Below, piece after piece: positions 1 through 5,429 of a stretch of 8,676 nucleotides of DNA. How positions within the stretch are numbered: position 1 is the stretch's first letter; each line of letters starts with the position of its first letter. A program made the position numbers and the translations under genes. This stretch comes from JAKORR01 sp964608495 (lineage in GTDB: Bacteria; Armatimonadota; Zipacnadia; Zipacnadales; FEN-943), in the NCBI GenBank assembly GCA_964608495.1, contig CAZSOQ010000222.1, positions 1 to 8,676 of the forward strand, in the 5' to 3' direction. The notes under the pieces were generated by a model. That model ran no database searches and was not told the DNA's origin. It saw only the letters and a program-made list of their open reading frames with translations.

Positions 1-62
1 GCCCCCGTCATCCCCACAGCCGCCCCCAAGGCCATCAGAGACAACAGAATCCCCCGGTGCAT
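1..62 (-). CDS. Partial exported protein, N-terminus only
   Basis: An ATG at 62 on the minus strand opens a frame that runs off the left edge of the window. The 20 visible residues read MHRGILLSLMALGAAVGMTG, a short basic start followed by a hydrophobic stretch, which looks like the beginning of a signal peptide or membrane anchor. A GGGAGG Shine-Dalgarno sequence (complement of 73-78) lies 10 bases upstream, which supports this start. Too little is present to assign a family. It follows the thioredoxin-like gene on the same strand after a 242-bp gap containing hairpins, so it may have its own promoter. I am fairly sure a gene starts here; its product is unknown. Confidence 0.6.
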   Translation of the reverse strand, partial: MHRGILLSLMALGAAVGMTG

Positions 63-108
63 TGTGTGACCGCCTCCCTTTGAGGGCCTGGGCTGGCTCC
101 CTGGGGTC

Positions 109-133
109 GGGGACGAGCCCGCGGCTCGACCCC
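109..133. other. Strong inverted repeat (hairpin) between genes
   Basis: Arms GGGG-A-CGAGCC and GGCTCG-A-CCCC surround a CGC loop: six base pairs, one A-A mismatch, then four more G-C pairs. It lies about 170 bases past the thioredoxin-like stop and about 47 bases before the start of the partial minus-strand gene. No T-run follows it on the minus strand, so a classical terminator is not supported; an operator or a structured leader for the partial gene is equally possible. Confidence 0.4.
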
Positions 134-257
134 TGATGCGCGGGAACCAGCATTACGAGGCTAGAGCGTCCTGAGGCCGCCAGGAAGTTCCCGCGGAGAC
201 GGATCCCGCACGGATAGGGGGGCTACGACTACTGTGAAGGCCCGCGTGTCAGGCGAT

Positions 258-292
258 GGGCGCGGCGCCCGGGACCGAAGGGCCGCTGGCCC
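258..292 (-). terminator. Two tandem GC hairpins after the thioredoxin-like gene
   Basis: Just past the stop at 305, the minus strand meets a perfect hairpin at 280-292 (plus strand GGGCC-GCT-GGCCC) and then one at 258-270 (plus strand GGGCG-CGG-CGCCC). Both have five-base-pair stems and three-base loops. Their position 12-47 bases downstream of the stop suits transcript termination, but there is no clear T-tract, so this is only a candidate. Confidence 0.3.
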
Positions 293-304
293 GCCCGCCG
301 CTGC

Positions 305-853
305 TCACTGCGCCTCGATGATGCCGACCTCGATCAGCCGGGCCAGAATCTCCTCGCCCGACAGATACCCCTCCTGGCGCCCCAGCTCCTTGCCCTTCGC
401 GTCCAGGAAGATCATTGTCGGGATGAGGCGCAGGCGCCAGCGCGAGGCCTCCTCGGGGTACTTGGCCGTGTCCACCCTCACCACGTCCACCTTGCCCTTC
501 AGCTTGACCTCGAGCTCGTCGAACACGGGCTTGAGCTTCTTGCAGGCCTCACAATCCGTCGAGCCGAACTCGGCCAGGCAGGGCAGGCCTGATCCCGTCG
601 GGATGGCCGGAGGCGTGCCGACGTTCCTGGCCGAGTCGGGCACCGGACCGCAGCAGCCTCCCTCCTCGCCGGGCTGCTCGCCTGCAGCGCCGGTCTGCGC
701 CACAGCGGCGGCCTGCGCTGCAGCGCCGGTCTGCGCCACAGCGCCGGTCTGCGTGGCGGCCGATATGGCCCGCTGCTCACCCAGCTTGTAGCCGGCCAGG
801 AAGGCCACAGCGGCGATGACTACCAGCAGGCCAACGACGCGATAGGGATTCAT
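305..853 (-). CDS. Membrane-anchored thioredoxin-like protein
   Basis: This encodes 182 residues. Residues about 6-20 form one hydrophobic segment (VVGLLVVIAAVAFLA), predicted as an N-terminal membrane anchor that places the rest outside the cytoplasmic membrane. An Ala/Gln/Gly/Thr-rich linker (about 30-60) follows, with a vicinal Cys67-Cys68 pair after it. The thioredoxin fold occupies about 88-182, with the active-site CxxC as Cys101-Glu-Ala-Cys104 and the cis-proline in RLIPTMIFLD (Pro145). The usual Trp before the first active cysteine is Asp here, and an extra Cys92 lies nine residues upstream. The family does thiol-disulfide exchange; the partner is unknown. I chose the ATG at 853, with GGGAG 8 bases upstream, over a TTG two codons earlier. 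It sits 58 bases after pilin gene 1 on the same strand, so it may be read with it. The thioredoxin call is firm; the role is not. Confidence 0.88.
   Translation of the reverse strand: MNPYRVVGLLVVIAAVAFLAGYKLGEQRAISAATQTGAVAQTGAAAQAAAVAQTGAAGEQPGEEGGCCGPVPDSARNVGTPPAIPTGSGLPCLAEFGSTDCEACKKLKPVFDELEVKLKGKVDVVRVDTAKYPEEASRWRLRLIPTMIFLDAKGKELGRQEGYLSGEEILARLIEVGIIEAQ
685..756 (-). repeat. Four tandem 18-bp units in the thioredoxin linker
   Basis: Four head-to-tail 18-base units lie at 685-702, 703-720, 721-738 and 739-756. Units one and three are identical (plus strand CAGCGCCGGTCTGCGCCA); the fourth differs only at its end, and the second differs at a few positions. They are in frame and encode a six-residue repeat of the form AQTGA[AV], producing the flexible linker between membrane anchor and thioredoxin domain. 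The unit is a multiple of three, so copy-number change would lengthen or shorten the linker without a frameshift. Confidence 0.9.
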
Positions 854-911
854 GGGCAACGCTCCCGAGTGTGCGCTGGGCCCAGTGTACCCGCCCCGGC
901 GCTCAGGGCGC

Positions 912-1556
912 TCAGGGGATGTTCCGCCACATGTCCGTGGGCGATACCGTCTGGTCGTACTTGAGCCACTTGGCGTGCCCGTCGAAGAAGCAGTAGTTGG
1001 CGCCGCCGTTGTGCCGGCTCAGCTCCGCCGGGTAGTGGTGAACGGGCGGATAGTGCTCGGCGTCCTGGACGTGGTAGTGGGGACACACGCGGCAGGTGGC
1101 CTTGGACGACTCGCCCAGCATGATGAGCTGGCAGGGGTACTCGATCTGCGCCAGTGAGCCATAGTGCGGGATGCCCGTGTAGTTCGGGCTGGCGGGGTTC
1201 AGCGTGAACCCGGTGCAGATGTACCCGTAGCTGCCGACGATGTTGTGGCCTCCCACCGCCCCCCTGTGCGACGGACACACGATCACCTGCCAGTTCTTCA
1301 CGTACGGCTGGAGCATCTCGAACCAGTAGGCATACACCGTGCTGGGGTCCCGGTGGCAGTGAGGCACGTACATCTCGTCGTAGTCCTGGGCGTACATCAC
1401 GGCGGCGGTGCCCAACTGCTTGAGGTTGCTCATACAGGCGATGGAGCGGGCTTTCTCCCTGGCCCGGGAGAAGACGGGGAAGAGGATCGAGGCCAGGATC
1501 GCGATGATGGCGATCACCACGAGCAGCTCGATGAGCGTAAAACCGACCTGGCGCAT
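912..1556 (-). CDS. DUF1559 pilin-like protein 1 (prepilin N-terminus)
   Basis: The product has 214 residues. It begins MRQVG|FTLIELLVV, a type IV prepilin signal with cleavage predicted after Gly5 and the conserved Glu at position +5 of the mature protein, followed by the long hydrophobic helix. The segments FPVFSRAREKAR, NLKQLG and MYAQDYDE follow, and near the C-terminus HNGGANYCFFDGHAKWL provides the histidine-to-DG motif typical of DUF1559. Such proteins are processed by prepilin peptidase and assembled or displayed by type II secretion/type IV pilus-like machinery; individual functions are mostly unknown. The mature domain holds several cysteines, including a CRVC pair. The ATG at 1556 is preceded at 7 bases by AAGGAGG; a longer frame reaching to 1718 lacks this support and would put residues before the prepilin leader. 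A second paralogue lies at 2610-3251. Confidence 0.92.
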   Translation of the reverse strand: MRQVGFTLIELLVVIAIIAILASILFPVFSRAREKARSIACMSNLKQLGTAAVMYAQDYDEMYVPHCHRDPSTVYAYWFEMLQPYVKNWQVIVCPSHRGAVGGHNIVGSYGYICTGFTLNPASPNYTGIPHYGSLAQIEYPCQLIMLGESSKATCRVCPHYHVQDAEHYPPVHHYPAELSRHNGGANYCFFDGHAKWLKYDQTVSPTDMWRNIP

Positions 1557-1625
1557 GGTGCGGCCTCCTTTGGGCGCTACGCGAGCACGATAGCCTATGC
1601 TCTGGCGATAAACAACGCCTGCTAT

Positions 1626-1647
1626 CCTGGCGACAATTCCTGCCAGG
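1626..1647. promoter_or_regulatory. Dyad upstream of pilin gene 1
   Basis: CCTGGC and GCCAGG form perfect inverted arms ten bases apart, centred on AATT, giving 16 of 22 symmetric positions. The dyad sits about 70-90 bases before the ATG at 1556. Closer to the gene, on the minus strand, TTGTTT and TATCGT lie 17 bases apart and could be a weak -35/-10 pair. The dyad could be an operator or simply a hairpin; the promoter reading is tentative because consensus elements in this lineage are not known to me. Confidence 0.3.
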
Positions 1648-1806
1648 AAGATGGGACATTTGGTGGCATACAAGAGGCTAAAACCCGAACACAGCCCGAG
1701 AGGGACCTGCTCCCGCATGGCCGCCGATCCAGCCCAATCACGCGCGAAGCCAGCCTCGCAGGGCCCACCGCGCGGGCCGAGACCGCGCCGGCGGCGCAGC
1801 GACGTG

Positions 1807-2505
1807 CTACTTGCGCAGCTCGATCCACCAGCCCACCTCGGGCTCGCGGAGCAGGCGTATCCTGTCCATGCCGGCGGCCTTGGCCCTCTCGACGAGGTCC
1901 TCGTCGAGGAGCCGCCAGCCGCCTCCTTCGCCCTGGCCCTGCGCCAGGCTGTTCTTGCGTTCCTGCACCAGCGGGTCGCGGACCTTGGGGTCCAGGATGC
2001 GCGAGAACCCGCCGCCGACGTAGGCCACGCCGCCCGGCTTGAGGATCCGGTAGGCCTCCTTGAGACCCGCCAACTGGTCCGGCCAGAAGAAGATCGAGCC
2101 GCGGCTCACGACCAGGTCGGCGAAACTGTCCCGGAAGGGCATGTCCTGCGCGTCGCCCTCGATCGGGCGCACCCGCCCCCTGAGCCCGGCCTCGTCCACC
2201 AGCAGGCCGCACAGCCGCACGGCAGCGGGATCAATGTCCAGCATGTACACGGTGAGGTCGGTGATACGAGCCAGAGCCATGGCCAGCGACCCGCAACCGC
2301 CGCCCATGTCCACGCAGATGCCCTTGGTGATGCCGTAGTCGCCGACGACCTGCTGGGCGAGCGCCGGGTACACCGGGGCGAAGCTGGTCGTCGCCGTCTT
2401 GTAGAAGGGATACTGCTCGATCAACTGATCCCTGTAGTTGCCCGCCAGGGCCGGCGCGCAGGTGATGACGACCAACAACACCATACCGGGGATCTGGGCT
2501 CTCAT
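1807..2505 (-). CDS. Exported-looking class I SAM methyltransferase
   Basis: This 232-residue protein carries a Methyltransf_11/25-like Rossmann domain. Motif I is VDMGGGCG (65-72), the acidic residues ending the second strand are in YMLDIDP (88-93), EGDAQDMPF (116-124) is the adenine-side loop, FADLVVSRGS (128-137) is motif IV, and AYRILKPGG (151-159) is motif V. The first 21 residues, MRAQIPGMVLLVVITCAPALA, form an apparent signal peptide with an ALA|G cleavage site, which is odd for an enzyme that needs cytoplasmic S-adenosylmethionine. The ATG at 2505 has GGAGGG 7 bases upstream; a longer open frame to 2835 overlaps pilin gene 2 and is not credible. The methyl acceptor is unknown. It lacks a recognisable cysteine pattern of arsenite methyltransferase. 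It lies between two pilin-like genes, 104 bases after the second one on the same strand. The fold is confident, location and substrate are not. Confidence 0.83.
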   Translation of the reverse strand: MRAQIPGMVLLVVITCAPALAGNYRDQLIEQYPFYKTATTSFAPVYPALAQQVVGDYGITKGICVDMGGGCGSLAMALARITDLTVYMLDIDPAAVRLCGLLVDEAGLRGRVRPIEGDAQDMPFRDSFADLVVSRGSIFFWPDQLAGLKEAYRILKPGGVAYVGGGFSRILDPKVRDPLVQERKNSLAQGQGEGGGWRLLDEDLVERAKAAGMDRIRLLREPEVGWWIELRK

Positions 2506-2544
2506 CCCGGGTCCCTCCCTGTGGGTGCTCTTAAGATGCCGACA

Positions 2545-2600
2545 GGGCCGACGGCCCACGCCGGGGCACATCCCCGGCCTGACCCTCGGCCCCGCGGGCC
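2545..2600 (-). terminator. Three GC hairpins between pilin 2 and the methyltransferase
   Basis: Within the 104-base gap lie three perfect hairpins: GGCCC-CGC-GGGCC at 2588-2600, a seven-base-pair stem GCCGGGG with loop CACAT at 2560-2578, and GGGCC-GAC-GGCCC at 2545-2557. For minus-strand transcription they start 10 bases past the pilin 2 stop. No T-tract follows any of them, so factor-independent termination is uncertain; they may attenuate transcription into the methyltransferase or stabilise the upstream mRNA. Confidence 0.4.
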
Positions 2601-2609
2601 CTACTCGCT

Positions 2610-3251
2610 CTACTTGAAGTTTAGCACAGCCTCTCGCGGCCAGTACTTCACATGGCCGTCCACGTACAGGACGTTCAAGGAGCCGAAGGAGCCCCCGTGG
2701 ACCCCGCTGCCGTAAGAGACAGGCTTGCAGTACCAGTCGGAGGCCATCCAGTAGTCGGTGTCCCACATCTCGCTCATGACGCGGGTGGTGTTGCCGTAGC
2801 CGGCGCTGTTGACATAGAACTGGCGGTCTATCCACCCCAGGTAGTCGGGCGGTGAGGCGGGCGGAGCGGTGCTGGGCAGGGCGTCGAAGGAGAAGTAGTA
2901 GTACGAGATGTTGCCCGCCGTGCGGTTGGCGTCGGTGTCAATCAGGTACCACATGCCCATCTTCCTGGCCGAGGGGCAGTAGAAGATCTGGTAGTTCTTC
3001 ACGTAGGGCATGATCTGGTTGACGAAGCGCAGGTGCGGGTTGCAGATGTGGTAGTCCACGGGGAACAGCTCGTCGTAGTCCTGCGCGTACATGTGGCAGG
3101 CCAGGCCGATCTGTTTGAGGTTCGACAGACAGCTCGTCTTGCGCGCCTGCTCGCGCGCGCGGGCGAAGACTGGGAAGAGGATCGCCGCCAGGATGGCGAT
3201 GATGGCGATCACGACCAGAAGCTCGATGAGGGTAAAGCCGTGCCGGATCAC
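2610..3251 (-). CDS. DUF1559 pilin-like protein 2 (prepilin N-terminus)
   Basis: The product has 213 residues. The prepilin leader MIRHG|FTLIELLVV predicts cleavage after Gly5 with Glu at +5, then a hydrophobic helix and FPVFARAREQARKTSCLSNLKQ and MYAQDYDE, nearly the same as pilin-like protein 1. The middle diverges and is rich in Tyr, Asn and Pro, while the end keeps the DUF1559 motif (HGGSFGSLNVLYVDGHVKYW). It is expected to be matured by prepilin peptidase and surface-displayed or assembled. The start is a GTG at 3251 with a perfect GGAGGT nine bases upstream; the leader beginning so close to this codon confirms it. Shared ends and different middles suggest duplication followed by divergence of the exposed domain. 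The family is sure; the specific role, structural pilin or surface factor, is unknown. Confidence 0.92.
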   Translation of the reverse strand: MIRHGFTLIELLVVIAIIAILAAILFPVFARAREQARKTSCLSNLKQIGLACHMYAQDYDELFPVDYHICNPHLRFVNQIMPYVKNYQIFYCPSARKMGMWYLIDTDANRTAGNISYYYFSFDALPSTAPPASPPDYLGWIDRQFYVNSAGYGNTTRVMSEMWDTDYWMASDWYCKPVSYGSGVHGGSFGSLNVLYVDGHVKYWPREAVLNFK

Positions 3252-3320
3252 GCGCTAGTCACCTCCGCGGCCGGGGGGCCGGATGCGACGCCGCACTACC
3301 ATCGCTCGGACAAGCAAAAC

Positions 3321-3334
3321 GCGCGGGCCCGCGC
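3321..3334 (-). terminator. Candidate intrinsic terminator of the permease-regulator unit
   Basis: GCGCGGGCCCGCGC is a perfect 14-base palindrome. Read on the minus strand it is followed directly by GTTTTGCTTG, giving a GC stem and a short T-run, the form of a Rho-independent terminator. It lies about 85 bases past the stop of the MerR-thioredoxin gene and about 70 bases before the pilin 2 start, so it would separate the two transcription units. Confidence 0.45.
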
Positions 3335-3343
3335 TGGTAGTTC

Positions 3344-3360
3344 CTGGTGCGTCGCACCAG
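3344..3360. other. Perfect 7-3-7 inverted repeat
   Basis: CTGGTGC and GCACCAG flank the loop GTC with no mismatch. It lies between the end of the MerR-thioredoxin gene and the pilin 2 start, 57 bases past the regulator's stop. It could act together with the adjacent palindrome at 3321-3334 as a termination structure, or be an operator for pilin gene 2. The sequence alone does not decide. Confidence 0.4.
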
Positions 3361-3417
3361 CCGTGATTGGCGCAGGTCGGGGGAAGCCGGCCTCGTGCCC
3401 GTGGGCGCCGGAGGGGC

Positions 3418-4230
3418 TCAACTCAAGCGGGCCGCCAGATGGCGCTCGATGAGCTGGCGCAGGTGCTGCTCGGACGGGGCCCTGCCGAGGCTGACCACTT
3501 CGTCGTTGATCACGATGGACGGTGTCATGAGCACGCCGTACCGGCGCGCCTCCGCTGACAGAATGCCGTGCTTGCTCACCAGCACCTGGGGGCCGAACTC
3601 AGCCGCCACGCGCCGCACCAGCCGCTCGGCATGCACACACCGGCTGCAGTGCATCACCGTGCCGAACTCCTGCAGGCCGTAGATGATCCTGACGTGCACC
3701 AGCGGCTCGCCTGCCTCGGCCCCATTCCCGCCGGCCTCGGCCTTGGCTGCCGCCGCACCGCTGTCCCCGGCTTCCGCGGCGTCCTCCCCGACGCCGACGG
3801 CCCGGCCGGGGTGCGCCTCATCGCCCTGCGCGGGAGGTGGTATGCGCAGGTTGCCCGCGCACCGCTCGCTGACCTGTGGGCGACACCGGCGGACCTCCCA
3901 ACAGGGGGCGAAGTCCAGGAGCCGGCGGATGGACCGGAGGGTGTAGCCCTCATCGTGGACCATCTCGTGGATGCACCGCAGCCAGCGCAGGTCCTGGGGT
4001 GAGTAGAGGCGCTGCCTGTTGCGTCCGCCGCGCGCGGGGGCTACCAGGCCCGCCTCCTCGTAGGCGCGGATCGTGCGTGGGGCGAGTCCCAGGAGCTGGG
4101 CGGCGATGGCGATGGTGTAGACGGGGCGGCTCTCGGCCTCCGCGGAGGCGTCCAACTCCCCGGACCTGCGGCCGGCCGCACCGGCGGGCTCGAGGTCCTC
4201 GTCAGGCCTGCTGCCGCGCTTCCTCGCCAT
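3418..4230 (-). CDS. MerR-family regulator fused to a thioredoxin-like domain
   Basis: This 270-residue protein has three parts. Residues about 36-108 form a MerR winged helix-turn-helix: PVYTIAIAAQLLGLAPRTIR, then YEEAGLVAPAR, RLYSPQDLRWL and DEGYTLRSIRRLL, closest in feel to HspR-like members. Next is Cys110-Trp-Glu with Cys116 and Cys124, resembling the CWE-x3-C cysteine motif found in some signalling proteins. After an Ala/Gly/Glu-rich linker (about 131-175), residues 178-265 look like a small thioredoxin_3/redox-active disulfide domain, with Cys195-Ser-Arg-Cys198 and the cis-proline in MTPSIVIND. The family binds dyad operators and twists promoters on sensing a signal; here redox or a soft metal is a reasonable inference. 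The ATG at 4230 has GAGG six bases upstream; a GTG at 4242 overlaps the permease stop as GTGA and adds four residues. Probably co-transcribed with, and a regulator of, the permease gene. Confidence 0.85.
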   Translation of the reverse strand: MARKRGSRPDEDLEPAGAAGRRSGELDASAEAESRPVYTIAIAAQLLGLAPRTIRAYEEAGLVAPARGGRNRQRLYSPQDLRWLRCIHEMVHDEGYTLRSIRRLLDFAPCWEVRRCRPQVSERCAGNLRIPPPAQGDEAHPGRAVGVGEDAAEAGDSGAAAAKAEAGGNGAEAGEPLVHVRIIYGLQEFGTVMHCSRCVHAERLVRRVAAEFGPQVLVSKHGILSAEARRYGVLMTPSIVINDEVVSLGRAPSEQHLRQLIERHLAARLS

Positions 4231-4238
4231 GGCTTGCC

Positions 4239-5360
4239 TCACTTCAGTCCCATTACGCAGGGACAGAGGTACTGCCCGATCTGCCAGCTAAAGACCAGGG
4301 ACGTGACGGTGGCCAGGGCGATGACGAGAATCAGGTACAGGACGACCTTGCGCCAGCCGATGGCGCGCGTGAGGATCAGAGCGCCGGGCAGGCTGAGGCC
4401 AGCGCCGGTCAGCAGGATGGCCAGGGCGGGCCCGGTGGCCATCCCGAGCTTGAGGAAAGCCTTGGTGAAGGCGACTTCCGACAGGATCGGGAAGTACATC
4501 AGCGCCCCGAAGACGCTGGCCGCGAGCACCGAAAGGGCGCTGTTGTCACCCACCAGGCGGTATACCCACTTGATGTCCAGATAGGTAGCCAGGGCGCCGA
4601 TGGCCAGCACCGCTGGGATCAGGATGGGCATGACGAGCTTCACCAGGCCCCAGGTCTCCAGCATCCACTCGCGGACCTCTTCGATGCCCCTGAGCCTCAG
4701 GGCGGCCAGCACCGCCGCCGCCAGCACCACGCCGAGGACGGGAAGCTGGACCTGCCACGGCAGCTTCATGGAGCCCACCACGACGAAGACGAGCAAGAGG
4801 GCGATGACGACCAGCGAGCCGGCCAGCTCGGACCGGTCGGCCTTCGGCTGACCGCCGTCGGCCTGGGCCCCGCCGTCGGCTGCGGCGCCACCGGCGGCGG
4901 TGAGCAGCCCGTCGGCCCGGGCCTGCTCCTCGCGGCGGAAGATCCAGGCCGTGATCAGGCCGAGCACGATGGCGATGACGGGCACCGCCAGGGCTCGCCA
5001 GAGGCCAAGGCGCCAGCCTATCACCTGGAAGACGAAGATGAGGCTGACCACGTTGATGGCGGGGCCCGCGTACAGGAAGGTGAAGGCGGGGCCCAGGCCC
5101 GCTCCGGAGCGGTAGATGCTCACGAACAGGGGCACCACGTTGCACGAGCACAGGGAGAGCAGCACACCCGACAGCGCCGACACCAGGTAGGCGGAGGCCC
5201 GGCCGGCCTTGGGGCCCAGGTAGTACAGCACGGCGGCCTTGGGCACGAAGGCAGCGATGGCGCCCGCCAGCAGGAAGGCGGGCAGCACCGTGGTCAGTAT
5301 CCTCGGCGTGAAGATGCAGCAGGAGAAGACGTCAATTATCTCGATTAGCTTGTCGCCCAT
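4239..5360 (-). CDS. DUF318/ArsP-type permease
   Basis: This 373-residue polytopic membrane protein has hydrophobic segments in two halves (about 22-140 and 180-360) joined by a hydrophilic Ala/Gly-rich loop (about 143-178). The first half contains LSLCSCNVVPLFVSIYRSG (68-86), the CSC signature of the DUF318 (ArsP_1) permease family, followed by FLYAGPAIN; the second half has the matching SEVAFTKAFLKLGM and LLTGAGLSLPGALIL. ArsP of Campylobacter jejuni exports trivalent organoarsenicals through conserved cysteines, but many relatives have no known substrate, so arsenic is not claimed. Extra cysteines are Cys14-Cys15 near the N-terminus and Cys366-Pro-Cys368 near the C-terminus. I chose the ATG at 5360; upstream in-frame starts to 5450 run through an inverted repeat and lack an SD, though the SD before 5360 is also weak. 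The regulator gene begins 8 bases after its stop. Confidence 0.88.
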   Translation of the reverse strand: MGDKLIEIIDVFSCCIFTPRILTTVLPAFLLAGAIAAFVPKAAVLYYLGPKAGRASAYLVSALSGVLLSLCSCNVVPLFVSIYRSGAGLGPAFTFLYAGPAINVVSLIFVFQVIGWRLGLWRALAVPVIAIVLGLITAWIFRREEQARADGLLTAAGGAAADGGAQADGGQPKADRSELAGSLVVIALLLVFVVVGSMKLPWQVQLPVLGVVLAAAVLAALRLRGIEEVREWMLETWGLVKLVMPILIPAVLAIGALATYLDIKWVYRLVGDNSALSVLAASVFGALMYFPILSEVAFTKAFLKLGMATGPALAILLTGAGLSLPGALILTRAIGWRKVVLYLILVIALATVTSLVFSWQIGQYLCPCVMGLK

Positions 5361-5408
5361 ATCCCGGCCACGGGAGCGCGCGAGCATCGCGCTGCTGGTG
5401 TTTAGGTT

Positions 5409-5429
5409 ACAACGCGAGGGGCGCGTTGT
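5409..5429. promoter_or_regulatory. Candidate MerR-type operator
   Basis: ACAACGCG, five bases (AGGGG), then CGCGTTGT form a perfect inverted repeat with 8-base arms. It is 49 bases upstream of the permease ATG. On the minus strand its right arm runs into TGTAACCT, a possible -10 element, so the dyad would fill the -35/-10 spacer as MerR-family operators do. The regulator encoded two genes along is the natural binder. The geometry is seen; binding is inferred. Confidence 0.45.

Noticed and set aside
685..756. Possible CRISPR array
   Set aside because: Units are 18 bases, directly adjacent without spacers and in frame inside a gene; this is a coding tandem repeat.
1557..1718. Open frame extending pilin-like protein 1 upstream
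   Set aside because: The prepilin leader must be near the N-terminus, and the ATG at 1556 is preceded by AAGGAGG at ideal distance.
1651..2715. Long plus-strand open frame opposite the methyltransferase
   Set aside because: No family features and no SD; it is explained as antisense shadow of a methyltransferase with complete motifs.
2506..2835. Open frame extending the methyltransferase about 110 codons upstream
   Set aside because: It overlaps pilin gene 2 on the same strand, has Arg/Pro-rich low-complexity content, and the ATG at 2505 has a strong GGAGGG with a 7-base spacer.
3876..5348. Long plus-strand open frame opposite the permease and regulator
   Set aside because: The translation is rich in Gly, Asp, Gln, His and Arg with no domain; it is the antisense shadow of two well-supported genes in GC-rich DNA.
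4239..5360. Naming the permease ArsP or claiming arsenic resistance
   Set aside because: Family membership is clear, but no arsR, arsC, arsM or arsenic-specific gene is present and most DUF318 permeases have unknown substrates.
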